A stretch of 64,000 nucleotides of DNA. It comes from Clostridia bacterium. Lineage in GTDB: Bacteria > Bacillota > Clostridia > Christensenellales > Aristaeellaceae. Positions within the stretch are counted from its first letter, which is position 1; each line of letters opens with the position of its first letter. The DNA lies in the NCBI GenBank assembly GCA_017502305.1, contig JAFVVG010000026.1:1-64000 (forward strand), written 5' to 3'. The notes beneath the pieces are model-generated. The model was not told the origin of the DNA and did not search any database. It saw only the letters and a list, made by a program, of their open reading frames with translations. The position numbers and the translations under genes were made by a program. Shown piece after piece: positions 17,513-26,351 of the stretch.

Positions 17513-18439
17513 TTACACTTCCTGTACCTTCACCTGGCCCAGCAGGTTGTCGAAATCCTCGGGCACAATCAGCTGCGTGCCCTCGGTCATCACGCTGGCA
17601 GCGCCGGCAGCCACGCCGTAGCGGAAGGCACGGGCCATGTCACCCTCTACCTCCAGGCCTTTGAGCAAGCCGCCCACCATAGCGTCACCGGCGCCCACGG
17701 TGGAATTTGCCTCCACACGGAGAGCCGGCGCGAAGAGCGTCTTCTCCTTGGAGACATACATGGCGCCCATGCTGCCCATGGAAACCACCACATGCTGCAC
17801 GCCCTTGCGCAGGAAGATCAGCGCGGCGTCGCGGATGGAGCGCAGCGTGCGCAGCTCAAGCCCCAGGGTGGCCTCCAGCTCGGAAAGATTGGGCTTGATC
17901 AGGAACGGTCTTGCCTCAGCGCCCAGTTCCAGCTCCTTGCCGCCCACGTCCAGGATGCAGTTTACGCCGTCCATGGCCAGCATCAGATCCCGGTAGGTAC
18001 CCAGGGGGCATCCCGGGGGCAGCGAGCCCGTCAGCACAGCATAGCGGCTATCGGCAGTCTTCTCCCGGGCCAGGTCGAAAAAGGCCTTCAGCTGGGAAGC
18101 ATCCATGGGGGCTCCAGGCTCGTTGAGCTCGGTAACGCCCTTGCCGTCGCGGCTGACGATCTTCGTATTGGTTCGCACGCTGCCCGGCACCGTCATGAAG
18201 GCATGCTGCATGCCTTCCTTTTCCAGCATGGCCTCCAGCCGCGCGGAGCCGTCCTCGCCCATGATACCAATACACTGGCAGTTCAGGCCCAGGCGCTGGG
18301 CCACCACGGCCACGTTGATGCCCTTGCCGCCCATATCCCGGCGGGAAGTACGGATGCGGTTCACCTCGCCCAATACCAGGCTGTCCACCTCAACCGTCTT
18401 ATCAAAAGAGGGATTCATGCAAATCGACGTAATCATCAA
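17513..18439 (-). CDS. PfkB-family sugar kinase, 1-phosphofructokinase type
   Basis: A 308-residue ribokinase-superfamily kinase. The family signature RRDMGGKGINVAVVAQRLG lies near residues 34-52 and the catalytic GAGDAMVGGLLKGL near 250-263. NPSFDKTVEVDSL at the N-terminus matches the 1-phosphofructokinase / tagatose-6-phosphate kinase branch (FruK/LacC). No fructose PTS gene is adjacent, so the exact sugar phosphate is not fixed. It is followed immediately by a GNAT gene. Confidence 0.88.
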   Translation of the reverse strand: MMITSICMNPSFDKTVEVDSLVLGEVNRIRTSRRDMGGKGINVAVVAQRLGLNCQCIGIMGEDGSARLEAMLEKEGMQHAFMTVPGSVRTNTKIVSRDGKGVTELNEPGAPMDASQLKAFFDLAREKTADSRYAVLTGSLPPGCPLGTYRDLMLAMDGVNCILDVGGKELELGAEARPFLIKPNLSELEATLGLELRTLRSIRDAALIFLRKGVQHVVVSMGSMGAMYVSKEKTLFAPALRVEANSTVGAGDAMVGGLLKGLEVEGDMARAFRYGVAAGAASVMTEGTQLIVPEDFDNLLGQVKVQEV

Positions 18440-18466
18440 AGCACCCCCATGTTCTCATACTGATCT

Positions 18467-18495
18467 ATTATACCATTTTGTTGCCTGTCGCGCAA
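18467..18495 (-). promoter_or_regulatory. Promoter of the PfkB kinase gene
   Basis: Minus strand: TTGCGC (18490-18495), a 17-base spacer and TATAAT (18467-18472) preceded by TGG, an extended -10. It gives a leader of about 20 bases. Confidence 0.65.
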
Positions 18496-18501
18496 CCATG
18501 G

Positions 18502-18533
18502 AAAAACGCCCCCGCACATTTCTGCCGGGGGCG
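18502..18533 (-). terminator. Terminator after the MFS gene
   Basis: The arms CGCCCCCG (18507-18514) and CGGGGGCG (18526-18533) flank an 11-base loop and are followed on the minus strand by five T. It separates the MFS gene from the PfkB promoter, and its left arm lies just upstream of that promoter. Confidence 0.85.
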
Positions 18534-18542
18534 CAAACCGAT

Positions 18543-19838
18543 TTACCTTTCAAGTTCCCTGTATAATGGCCGTCTCAGCTGCCAAAGGCTGAGGATGGTG
18601 CCAAGGCACCCCACAATGAAGAACATCAGCGCGATACCGGCTCCGCTTCCCGTGCCGAATATGGGCACAAGCAAGCGCTGCAGCGGCGAATCCGCCGCCA
18701 TGAACGGCTCGAACACCCTGTCCGCCAGCGCACCGCCCAGGGCCAGGCTCAGGGGGATGGTGCAGTTCTGCAGCGTATCCCTGGCCGAAAACACCCGTCC
18801 ATGCATTTCAATGGGAACGCCGGAGCGGATCACCACTGTCAGGTTGGCGTTCATCACCGCCGCCAGCAGATAGGTGGCAAAGGCAGTCACAGCCCATACC
18901 CAGACGCTGCGCGAAAGGCTCATGGGAATGCTGAGGGCAAAGATCAGCACGTACGCCGTAAAGATCAGCCGCACCTTCTGCCTGACAGGCTTCATCACCG
19001 TCACCAGGAGACTGCCTGCCAGCAGGCCAAGGGAAACCGCGCTCTGCACCAGCCCCAGCGCCTGCTGTTCGTTTCCGCCGCGTGCCAGCACAAAGGGAAC
19101 CAGCATGCCGTCGTTGCCCAGCTTGGCCAGGAAATTGGTGGCGGCGATGAACAGCGTCATCGCCAGCATAGCACGATGCTCTTTCAGATACCGCATGCCC
19201 GCCATGCAGCTGCGCAGGAATGTTTCATCCCTTGCCTTCTCTGCGTGAGGCACGCGCGGAATCCTGATCCAGAAAAGCAGAACGGCAAACGCCACCGCAA
19301 AGCTGACAAGGTCAAACGCCAGCACCACCCGCATGCCGCCGAAGGCCAGCAGCACGCTGCCCAGCGCCGGAGAAAGAATGGAGATCACCGCTCCGGACAC
19401 CCCCTGCAGCCCGCCGGCCCGGGCATAGTGCTTTTCCGGTACCAGCATGCTTGTGGCCGCGAAGGACGCAGGCTCCTGGAAGGCATTCATAAAGCTCAAC
19501 AGCACATTGATGGTATACAATTGCCAGATCCTGAGTTGCCCAAGGCTATACAGCACAAGCACCGCCGCCGTGCCGCAGGCAGCAAACGCATCAGCGATAA
19601 GCATGATGTGCTTCTTGTCCCACCTGTCCGCCATAGCGCCGGCAACAAAGCGAAACAGAATCGTGGGCATAAAGGAACACAGCGTCAGCGTGGTCACGCT
19701 GGCGGCACTTCCCTCCTGCTGATACGCCCAGATCACCAGGGCATAGTTCGTCATCGCCGTACCCAGGGCAGATACAGCCTGCGAAGCCCACAGCAGCAGA
19801 AATTGCTTCAATTCTTTGAAAACAGATGTGTTTTTCAT
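18543..19838 (-). CDS. Major facilitator superfamily transporter
   Basis: A 431-residue transporter with about 12 hydrophobic helices. The MFS motif between helices 2 and 3 reads GAMADRWDKKHIMLIADA (about 65-82), and the matching half-way motif is weaker. It resembles MFS multidrug exporters of the MdrT/macrolide type (QASVSALGTAMTNYALVIWAY opening), but the substrate cannot be read from sequence. The ATG follows AAGGAG. The leader upstream carries a short reading frame and competing hairpins, consistent with drug-induced expression. Confidence 0.88.
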   Translation of the reverse strand: MKNTSVFKELKQFLLLWASQAVSALGTAMTNYALVIWAYQQEGSAASVTTLTLCSFMPTILFRFVAGAMADRWDKKHIMLIADAFAACGTAAVLVLYSLGQLRIWQLYTINVLLSFMNAFQEPASFAATSMLVPEKHYARAGGLQGVSGAVISILSPALGSVLLAFGGMRVVLAFDLVSFAVAFAVLLFWIRIPRVPHAEKARDETFLRSCMAGMRYLKEHRAMLAMTLFIAATNFLAKLGNDGMLVPFVLARGGNEQQALGLVQSAVSLGLLAGSLLVTVMKPVRQKVRLIFTAYVLIFALSIPMSLSRSVWVWAVTAFATYLLAAVMNANLTVVIRSGVPIEMHGRVFSARDTLQNCTIPLSLALGGALADRVFEPFMAADSPLQRLLVPIFGTGSGAGIALMFFIVGCLGTILSLWQLRRPLYRELER

Positions 19839-19892
19839 AGCTTCCCGCTCCTTATCAATCGCTTTCTGATCGTAGGCAGCGCAAAGCTATCT

Positions 19893-19950
19893 GGGTGATT
19901 CGTTCCCGATGCTCCGTGCAGGTATCACCCACTCAAGCCTTGCGCGGAGC
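19893..19950 (-). promoter_or_regulatory. Two mutually exclusive hairpins in the MFS leader
   Basis: Hairpin A pairs GCTCCG (19945-19950) with CGGAGC (19911-19916). Hairpin B pairs GGGTGAT (19924-19930) with ATCACCC (19893-19899). Each uses the other's arm as loop, so only one can form at a time. This is the geometry of translational attenuators such as erm-type leaders. No T-run follows, so any control is more likely on translation or RNA stability. Confidence 0.4.
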
Positions 19951-19989
19951 CCTGCCATCTGCAGGCAGCGGGAGCCAGGTAAGCGGCAA
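19933..19989 (-). CDS. Possible leader peptide of the MFS gene
   Basis: A short frame encodes MPLTWLPLPADGRAPRKA if it starts at TTG 19989, eight bases after GGGGAGG. A GTG at 19998 in the same frame would add three residues but abuts the ribosome site. It ends just before hairpin B of the leader. Position and ribosome site suggest a regulatory peptide on which a stalled ribosome would change the fold downstream. Coding by chance cannot be excluded. Confidence 0.3.
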   Translation of the reverse strand: MPLTWLPLPADGRAPRKA

Positions 19990-20024
19990 ACCGTCCACCT
20001 CCCCTTCATTCTCTTGTTGCAACC

Positions 20025-20053
20025 ATTATACTGCATTGCGGCCCGATTGGCAA
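20025..20053 (-). promoter_or_regulatory. Promoter of the MFS transcript
   Basis: Minus strand: TTGCCA (20048-20053), a 17-base spacer and a perfect TATAAT (20025-20030). Transcription would start near 20018, leaving a leader of about 180 bases before the MFS start at 19838. Confidence 0.7.
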
Positions 20054-20057
20054 ACAG

Positions 20058-20084
20058 AAAAGGGAGCCGCCGCAGCGACTCCCC
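20058..20084 (-). terminator. Terminator of the DUF3798 ABC transporter operon
   Basis: Minus strand: GGGAGTCGC pairs with GCGGCTCCC (one wobble) across a short loop, followed by TTTT. It lies 21 bases after the last permease gene and overlaps the -35 of the MFS promoter. Confidence 0.75.
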
Positions 20085-20104
20085 AAGGATTGTCCGATGA
20101 ATGA

Positions 20105-21361
20105 TCAGTTCCGCAACGCTTCCGCAGGATTTTTCTTCTTCTGGATGCCGCTCCAGGCGTGCATGACCAACGCCAGTGCGATAACGCCATAGGAGATGAA
20201 CACGCGGAAGTATTCGCCGATGGCCGCGTCGCCGAAGAGGTTTTTGCCGGCGCTGGGCGCAACGATGAACAGCAGATGGAACAGGATGCAGCCCAGCAGT
20301 GCCTGGCTGTTGGTAGCCCGGCGGATGCTCGCGCCACCCACCAGGATGGCAGCGCCCGCGTACAGGCCGACCTGCTCGTGGGCGCCATAGGTCTGGAAGG
20401 AACCCATGTTCTGCACGAAGATCAGCTGGCCCCAGCTGGCCAGAACCGTGGAAATCACGATGGCGATCACACGCACGCGGTCCACATTGATGCCGGAAGC
20501 ATTGGCCACGGTGCGGTTCTGGCCCACAGCACGGAACTGCTGGCCGATGCGGGTCTTCATCAGTCCCAGGTTGAACAGGCACAGGGCGCCCACCACCAGG
20601 AAGGTGGCCATGGGCACCTGAACCATGGCAAACAGGCCGGAAACCGCGGGGATCTGATACAGGCCGCAGCAGGCCGCCAGACCCACCAGGGTAATGGCGC
20701 CGCGCTTCACATTGCTCTTCTTCAGCAGCATGGAAACGATGGTGGCCAGTGCCAGCACACCGCACACGATGTATAGCCCGGTGCCGAAGTCCACACGCCA
20801 CAGGCCGTCCAGGGCATACTTGAAGCCGCGCTCCGTGGAAAGGTCAATGGTGTTGGCCACGCCGACGGAGCCCTTGATCACCAGGCCAGGAGCCTTCAGG
20901 GGAATCAGGTTGCCGAAGATGAACAGGAACAGCAGCTGATACAGACCGTTGGCGAAATAGCCAAGGATCAGGCCGCCGATCATTTCCTGGCCCTTCATCT
21001 TGTTGAGCAGCTTGCCGATCAGGAAGCCGAAGAACGCGGCGATCGGCACAGACATGCCGGCGGCCAGCAGCAGGCCCGGCAGGCCGCTGACGCCCCATTC
21101 GATCACCCACAGGCAGGCGATCTGCGCCGCCATGGCGCCGATGGTAATGGCGAAGTTGATACCCATGCCGGCAACAATGGGAATGATCAGCGCCAGCACG
21201 ATGAAGGCATTGCGGCTCAGGCGGCCAAACAATTCATACATCACATAGGGAATGGACTGACCACTGTAAACCATGCAGACCAAGCACAGCGCGACAAACA
21301 TGATCGTTACCGCGTTGTTGCGCAGGAAAGTGCGCACATCGGTTTTACGCACGCGATTCAC
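20105..21361 (-). CDS. ABC transporter permease, second subunit of the DUF3798 system
   Basis: A 418-residue BPD_transp_2 permease with about ten helices. It has the family segments MGINFAITIGAMAAQIA (near 64-80), and KTRIGQQFRAVGQNRTVANASGIN where the ATPase docks (about 265-288). These permeases serve sugar (CUT2) or nucleoside (BMP-type) importers. Its start overlaps the end of the larger permease by 17 bases, and it is last in the operon. It has no extracytoplasmic insertion, unlike its partner. Confidence 0.88.
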   Translation of the reverse strand: MNRVRKTDVRTFLRNNAVTIMFVALCLVCMVYSGQSIPYVMYELFGRLSRNAFIVLALIIPIVAGMGINFAITIGAMAAQIACLWVIEWGVSGLPGLLLAAGMSVPIAAFFGFLIGKLLNKMKGQEMIGGLILGYFANGLYQLLFLFIFGNLIPLKAPGLVIKGSVGVANTIDLSTERGFKYALDGLWRVDFGTGLYIVCGVLALATIVSMLLKKSNVKRGAITLVGLAACCGLYQIPAVSGLFAMVQVPMATFLVVGALCLFNLGLMKTRIGQQFRAVGQNRTVANASGINVDRVRVIAIVISTVLASWGQLIFVQNMGSFQTYGAHEQVGLYAGAAILVGGASIRRATNSQALLGCILFHLLFIVAPSAGKNLFGDAAIGEYFRVFISYGVIALALVMHAWSGIQKKKNPAEALRN

Positions 21362-23216
21362 CTCCCGACTTGGTCAGGGCATAAAGGATAATGCCGTTGG
21401 AAATAAGGATACGCAGGGTTTCGGAAATGGTGGAGCCGGGCACAAGCATGTTGGCCACAGGCATGCCCAGGGTCAGCACGCCCTGGAACAGGAACGTACC
21501 GATCAGCACATGGCTGATCTTGCAGCGGGAGGTGGAAGCGCCGCCGATGAGGATCGCGGAGGCCGCGATGAAGCCCATCTGACGGGGCGCCGTGTACAGC
21601 TGCATGAAGCCGTAGCTCTGGGAGTACACCAGAATGCCCACAGCGCCCAGCACGGTGGACAGCACCGTACCCACCAGGCGCATTTTGTCGACGTTGATGC
21701 CGGTTGCCTCGGCAAAGCGGGGGTTGTTGCCCACGGCGGACATGGCCACGCCGGTCTTGGAACGGGTGAACAGCCACACCAGGAAGCAGCACACCAGCAT
21801 GAACAGCAGCAGGCCGGTGGGAACCACGAAATCGCCGATCTGGAAGGCCAGCAAATCATCCAGAATATGGCGGAAGTTGGTGCCGTCCAGGCCGATGGTG
21901 TTGCGCAGGCCGGTACCCAGGGGCCAGCGCAGCTTCAGGCTGGTAAAGGGCAGTACAAGCCATGCGATGCACATCAGCGACACGATGGAGAAGCCCACAT
22001 ACGTGGTAACAGACATCTCCTCGCCCTTCAGTCGGTTCAGCAGATGGCCGTACATCCAGCCGCACACCGCGGCGATCACAATACCCACAAGAATTGCGAA
22101 CAGGAAGCCGCCCCATCCGGGGATGCCCAGCTCAATGGTCATCAGACCGCCGATCAGGCCGGCGACCAGGCCAATGGGCAGGCCCAGGTTCAGGCTGATA
22201 CCGCACTGGATACCGGGCACCATGGCCAGAACCATGATGGAGTTCATGCCCATGCGCACCAGGGTGTTGGAGAGCAGCGTGGACAGGGAAAGATCATACC
22301 ACAGGGACATGAAGCACAAAAGAATGAAGAACAGACCGATGATGATGCGGGGAATGCCCAGCTTGCGGGCCAGCAGCTCGTAGAACAGAACCACAGCCGC
22401 GCAAACCAGCAGCGCCAGAGCGCCGTAAAGCAGGTCATCCGCATAGCGAACCAGGAAGGCGCTCACCGGGTTTTCCAGGGCGGCGCCGCTGCCGGCCGCC
22501 ATGTAGCGGTCGTACTGGACAGTGAAATCATCGCCCTGCTGATAGACGATATCCTGAATGGTACCTTTCAGGGTACTCAGGGCGCTGGCGTCCAGCACAG
22601 GGTAGATGCCCTGAAGCGCGGCACCGACGGGCTCGTAGGCCTGATCAGCCTTCGCAAGCAGGCCGGTCATTTCTTCCGTGGCGACAAAGCCGGACATATC
22701 CACCGTGATGGTTTCCTCAGCGGGAACGTCCTCGCCGGCAGCGATCTTTGCCTCGCGCTCAGCGGCGGCAGCGGCTTCCGCCTCTGCCATATGCTCGTCG
22801 ATATACGCCTGCTCCGCTACGTAAGCGGCAGTGTAATAAGCCTTCAAGCGCACTTCATCCTCCGCCACGGCAGCCTCCAGGGCAGAGGTATCCAGGGCGG
22901 CGTAATCCGTCGTAGCGTTGGAATACTTGGCACGGGTTTCTTCTTCAGCCTTGGCAACAGCCTCGCGAATGGCAGACATGCCGCCTCCGGCAGCCTTGGC
23001 CGCCGCGGTGGCGTCCTTCTTGGCGATGGCCACATAGCTTTCCACCACGCCGTCGCCTGTGGCGTTGAGCAGGGTGCGGATGCGCAGATCCGTCAGGATC
23101 TTCTGTCCCTCAGCCGCTTCGCGCTTGGGCAGGTTGACGAAGCCCAGCACCGCAAGCGCAATGGAAGCGATGACCAGAATCACCGCGACAATGCGTTGAA
23201 CCTTGTTCTTGGTCAC
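21345..23216 (-). CDS. ABC transporter permease with a large extracytoplasmic helical domain
   Basis: A 623-residue permease. One N-terminal helix (about residues 8-28) is followed by about 230 residues of soluble sequence rich in Ala and Glu, probably helical and outside the membrane. The BPD_transp_2 permease domain occupies about 265-615, with SLNLGLPIGLVAGLIGG and SKTGVAMSAVGNNPRFAEATGIN as the ATPase-coupling region. Typical members are about 320-400 residues, so the extra domain is unusual. It may contact the binding protein or act as a scaffold; that is inference. It overlaps the ATPase gene by four bases. Confidence 0.85.
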   Translation of the reverse strand: MTKNKVQRIVAVILVIASIALAVLGFVNLPKREAAEGQKILTDLRIRTLLNATGDGVVESYVAIAKKDATAAAKAAGGGMSAIREAVAKAEEETRAKYSNATTDYAALDTSALEAAVAEDEVRLKAYYTAAYVAEQAYIDEHMAEAEAAAAAEREAKIAAGEDVPAEETITVDMSGFVATEEMTGLLAKADQAYEPVGAALQGIYPVLDASALSTLKGTIQDIVYQQGDDFTVQYDRYMAAGSGAALENPVSAFLVRYADDLLYGALALLVCAAVVLFYELLARKLGIPRIIIGLFFILLCFMSLWYDLSLSTLLSNTLVRMGMNSIMVLAMVPGIQCGISLNLGLPIGLVAGLIGGLMTIELGIPGWGGFLFAILVGIVIAAVCGWMYGHLLNRLKGEEMSVTTYVGFSIVSLMCIAWLVLPFTSLKLRWPLGTGLRNTIGLDGTNFRHILDDLLAFQIGDFVVPTGLLLFMLVCCFLVWLFTRSKTGVAMSAVGNNPRFAEATGINVDKMRLVGTVLSTVLGAVGILVYSQSYGFMQLYTAPRQMGFIAASAILIGGASTSRCKISHVLIGTFLFQGVLTLGMPVANMLVPGSTISETLRILISNGIILYALTKSGGESRA

Positions 23217-24823
23217 TGCGCGTCGCCTCCCTTCTCCTCATGTTCACCGGGCTTGATGCCGCTCATGGCCAGACCGAAGTCGGCGTCGCTGGCGCTGGGC
23301 AGCAGGGTATCAACAAGTTTGCCTTCGGAAACGATCATGATCCGGTCGCAGATGCTGCGCAGCTCCTGCAGCTCGGAGGAAACCATCACAATGGTCATCC
23401 CCTGCTCCCGGTTCAGCTTCACCAGGGTCTCAAGCACCAGCTTCTTGGCGCCGATGTCGATGCCACGGGTAGGCTCGGACACGAAAAGGAACTTGGGCTT
23501 CATCACCAGCGCCCGGGCAATGCAGACCTTCTGCTGGTTGCCGCCGGAAAGGGTGCCGGCATGCTGTGTGGGGCCAAAGCAGCGGATGTCCAGCTCCTGA
23601 ATCATCTGGTTGGCCACCTGACGGATGGCACCGGCATTCTTGAGGGACATGGGGCCGATCTTGTAGAGATACTCGTCCTTGATCTGCATGGCATTGAACA
23701 CAATATTGTCTTCAATGCTCTGGTCAAGCAGCAGGCCCACGCCCTTGCGGTCCTCGCTGACCATGGCGATGCCGGCGCGCAACGCATTGCTGGCGTTGCC
23801 CAGCTTCAGCTTTTCGCCAAAGATCTCAACGTCGCCATCAGCAGCATAGAGGCTCATCACACCGTTGGGAATACCCAGCTTGCCCTGGCCGGCCAGGCCG
23901 CCGATGCCCAGGATCTCGCCCTCGTTCACGTCAAAGGAAACGCCGCGGACTTCCTCGCCGGGCATATCCACATACAGGTCACGGACCTTCAGCGCCACAT
24001 TGCCCGCGGGAACCTCACGGGGCTCAGTAGAAACCATGGCCTCGCCCTTGCGGCCGATCATCAGCTCAGCCAATTCAACGATGGTGGTATCCTTCTTGTC
24101 CCGCTTGGCGGCCAGCTTGCCGTCGCGCAGGATGGTGATGGAATCAGCCGCAGCCATCACCTCATCCAGGCGGTGGGTGATAAAGATAATGGCAATGCCG
24201 CTCTGGGCAATGGCCTTCATCACGGAAATCAGCTGGGTGGCCTCGCTCTCCGTCAGCACGGCGGTGGGCTCGTCAAACACCAGCAGCTTGATGCCGGTCT
24301 TGTCGATTTCACGGGCGATCTCAACAAACTGCATATAACCCACGGGCATGCCTTCCACGCGGGTGAATTCGTCGATATTCATGCCCACGCTGTCCAGCGC
24401 CTTGCGGGCGTCGGAGGACATGGACTTCATGTCCAGGGTTTCCAGGTTGCGGCCAAAGAAACGGCTGAACATATTCTTGTTGGAAAGCTCGCGGTTGAGC
24501 TTGATGTTCTCCGTCACAGTGAAGCCAGGCAGCAGCATAAACTCCTGGTGCACCATGCCGATGCCCTTGTGCATGGCATCATACGGGGAAGCGATGTGGG
24601 TCTTCTCGCCATCCAGCAGCACTTCGCCCTCGAAGCCGCCGGTGGAATGAATCACAGGCATGCCAAACAGAACGTTCATCAGCGTGGATTTGCCTGCGCC
24701 GTTCTCGCCCAGCAGCGCATGAATCTCGCCCGGACGCACGGTAAGGGTCACGTCGTTCAGAACGGTGTTTTCACCATAGCGCTTGCTGATGTGATTCATT
24801 TGCAAAACGTATTCAGCGCTCAA
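23213..24823 (-). CDS. ABC transporter ATPase, two nucleotide-binding domains
   Basis: A 536-residue protein with two fused ATPase domains, the layout of CUT2/BMP-type importers. The N-terminal domain has Walker A GENGAGKST and Walker B LLVFDEPTAVLT. The C-terminal half has the signature LSGGNQQKVCIARAL and FLFVSEPTRGIDIGA, but its Walker A position reads GLAGQGKLG, degenerate as is usual for this family. It lies between the binding-protein gene, with a hairpin in the gap, and the two permease genes. Confidence 0.92.
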   Translation of the reverse strand: MSAEYVLQMNHISKRYGENTVLNDVTLTVRPGEIHALLGENGAGKSTLMNVLFGMPVIHSTGGFEGEVLLDGEKTHIASPYDAMHKGIGMVHQEFMLLPGFTVTENIKLNRELSNKNMFSRFFGRNLETLDMKSMSSDARKALDSVGMNIDEFTRVEGMPVGYMQFVEIAREIDKTGIKLLVFDEPTAVLTESEATQLISVMKAIAQSGIAIIFITHRLDEVMAAADSITILRDGKLAAKRDKKDTTIVELAELMIGRKGEAMVSTEPREVPAGNVALKVRDLYVDMPGEEVRGVSFDVNEGEILGIGGLAGQGKLGIPNGVMSLYAADGDVEIFGEKLKLGNASNALRAGIAMVSEDRKGVGLLLDQSIEDNIVFNAMQIKDEYLYKIGPMSLKNAGAIRQVANQMIQELDIRCFGPTQHAGTLSGGNQQKVCIARALVMKPKFLFVSEPTRGIDIGAKKLVLETLVKLNREQGMTIVMVSSELQELRSICDRIMIVSEGKLVDTLLPSASDADFGLAMSGIKPGEHEEKGGDAQ

Positions 24824-24849
24824 TGATGGTGAACCTCCTCTTGCAAAAG

Positions 24850-24877
24850 ATAGGCCCGCCCGACAATGGGGCGGGCC
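24850..24877 (-). terminator. Intra-operon hairpin between the binding-protein and ATPase genes
   Basis: A perfect nine-base stem GGCCCGCCC / GGGCGGGCC (24853-24861 with 24869-24877) has a seven-base loop and is followed on the minus strand by TATCTTTT. It likely attenuates transcription so that the binding protein is made in excess over the ATPase and permeases, or stabilises the upstream message. Confidence 0.7.
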
Positions 24878-24914
24878 TGTTAGCCTACGCCGTTACAGCG
24901 TATGTGGTTTTTGC

Positions 24915-26057
24915 TTACTTGGCCAGGTAATCGGCGAAGTTCACAGGAGCCAGCAGGATGGTGTAGTAGTTGTCGAAGGTTTTGCCTTCGGCATTGGTGT
25001 AGTTGGCAACCTTGGCGCCATCGATCTTGGCATTGAACATCTCAGACAGCTTGGCAGCGTCGTTACGGTCGGTGATTTCACCCTGGGCCCAGGCCTTGCC
25101 GTATTCAACGCCGATCTCGATCATGGTCATAGCAACGGGAGAAGCCCAAGTGGAGAAGCGGCCGGTAGCGCCATGCTCTTCCAGCTTAGCGGCGATCTGC
25201 TGCAGAGCGCCCAGGTCGTCACCGCCCACGGCCAGTTCCAGGCCCAGGGTAGCGGGGAAAGCATGATAGGGAGAGGGGCAGCAGGGCTGGGGATAGTAAG
25301 CGTTGGGCTCAGCCAGCACAGCAGTCTGCAGAGAGGGCTGCATGCCGCAGTTGGTGGTGAAGAAAGCAACCTTCTTGCCTTCGTACTTCTTCATCTGCTG
25401 GGGAACGTCCTCCAGGATGAACTGCTGGGAAGCGGACAGGCCAGCCTCGGCGGTGGGGTCGGGAGCAACCACGTCAACCAGCTCGATGCCCAGGGCGTCG
25501 GCGTTCTGCTGCAGCAGCTCATGACGGCCAACGATCAGCTCCATGGCCATGTGACGGGGGAAGGAATAGTGGATGAACACTTCGATGCCCCACTCAGCGC
25601 ACTTCTCCATGATGGAGTCGCCCTGAGCAACTTCGTCAGCATACATCACGATGTCGGAAGCAGCGGAGATAACGGCAGGATCTTCCTGGGGGGTGCCGGC
25701 GATCAGCAGGATGTCGTCGCGGCCGATTTCCTTGATCTTGTCAAAGGCAGCCTTGGTGCCGGGCACAGCCTGGCAGACCACGATGGCCTTCACTTCGGGA
25801 TCAGCGGCGAAAGCCACGATCTTGGAAACGGTGGTTTCCATCTCGGACATGAAGCTGTCGGGATAGGTGTCGGTCACGATGTGCTCAGCGCCGAAGGTGG
25901 CGATGGCCTTCTCGGCAGCGCGGAATTCTTCCTCGCCCTGAGAAACGGTACCGGTCAGGATTGCGACCTTCCAGTTGCCTTCCTCGGCAACGGCGACGGT
26001 GGCGGTCATGGACAGCAGCAGGGCCACAGCCAGAACCAGGCTCAGAATCTTCTTCAT
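24915..26057 (-). CDS. DUF3798-type periplasmic-binding-like protein of the ABC importer
   Basis: A 380-residue extracytoplasmic protein. Residues 1-24 are a signal peptide ending AVAVA-EE, a signal peptidase I site with no lipobox cysteine. The mature part has a periplasmic-binding fold feel (WKVAILTGTVSQGEEEF, IVVCQAVPGTKAAFDKI). It also has the segment VMYADEVAQGDSI followed by HYSFPRHMAMELI that I associate with DUF3798 proteins. It heads an operon with a two-domain ATPase and two permeases. The substrate is unknown; the transporter type suggests a sugar, nucleoside or similar small polar ligand. Confidence 0.82.
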   Translation of the reverse strand: MKKILSLVLAVALLLSMTATVAVAEEGNWKVAILTGTVSQGEEEFRAAEKAIATFGAEHIVTDTYPDSFMSEMETTVSKIVAFAADPEVKAIVVCQAVPGTKAAFDKIKEIGRDDILLIAGTPQEDPAVISAASDIVMYADEVAQGDSIMEKCAEWGIEVFIHYSFPRHMAMELIVGRHELLQQNADALGIELVDVVAPDPTAEAGLSASQQFILEDVPQQMKKYEGKKVAFFTTNCGMQPSLQTAVLAEPNAYYPQPCCPSPYHAFPATLGLELAVGGDDLGALQQIAAKLEEHGATGRFSTWASPVAMTMIEIGVEYGKAWAQGEITDRNDAAKLSEMFNAKIDGAKVANYTNAEGKTFDNYYTILLAPVNFADYLAK

Positions 26058-26129
26058 GATGAGTTCCTCCTTTTAATATATGGAGTTCTTTTCTCCACGC
26101 AAACTTAATTGCGTTTTTGAATTGTTAAT

Positions 26130-26158
26130 AAAATACCATACCCGTCTTTGAATGTCAA
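26130..26158 (-). promoter_or_regulatory. Promoter of the DUF3798 ABC transporter operon
   Basis: Minus strand: a perfect TTGACA (26153-26158), a 17-base spacer and TATTTT (26130-26135) preceded by TGG. The leader is about 65 bases and ends in AAAAGGAGG eight bases before the start codon. The remaining intergenic stretch, about 26160-26300, shows no gene. Confidence 0.75.
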
Positions 26159-26303
26159 TCAACGGCGCATCCCGTCCATCATCTCCGCAAACCCTTGTCT
26201 CACAAGGCTTTCAGCCCATTTTTCTTCCATGCGCTCAGCCAAAAAACATCAAAAGAACATACATGTTTTGTATCCAGTATACCGTTTTCATCCCATTCAG
26301 CAC

Positions 26304-26339
26304 AAAAAACACCCCGGAGAGCATTTCCCTCCGGGGTGT
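26304..26339 (-). terminator. Terminator after tatD
   Basis: Arms ACACCCCGGAG (26309-26319) and CTCCGGGGTGT (26329-26339) form an 11-base perfect stem followed on the minus strand by a run of six T, ending the metG-tatD transcript. Confidence 0.9.
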
Positions 26340-26351
26340 CGTTCATCTGTA

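Noticed and set aside
21273-23600. A 775-residue plus-strand frame over the ABC permeases
   Set aside because: Antisense to a clear ABC operon; repetitive Gln/His/Gly composition.
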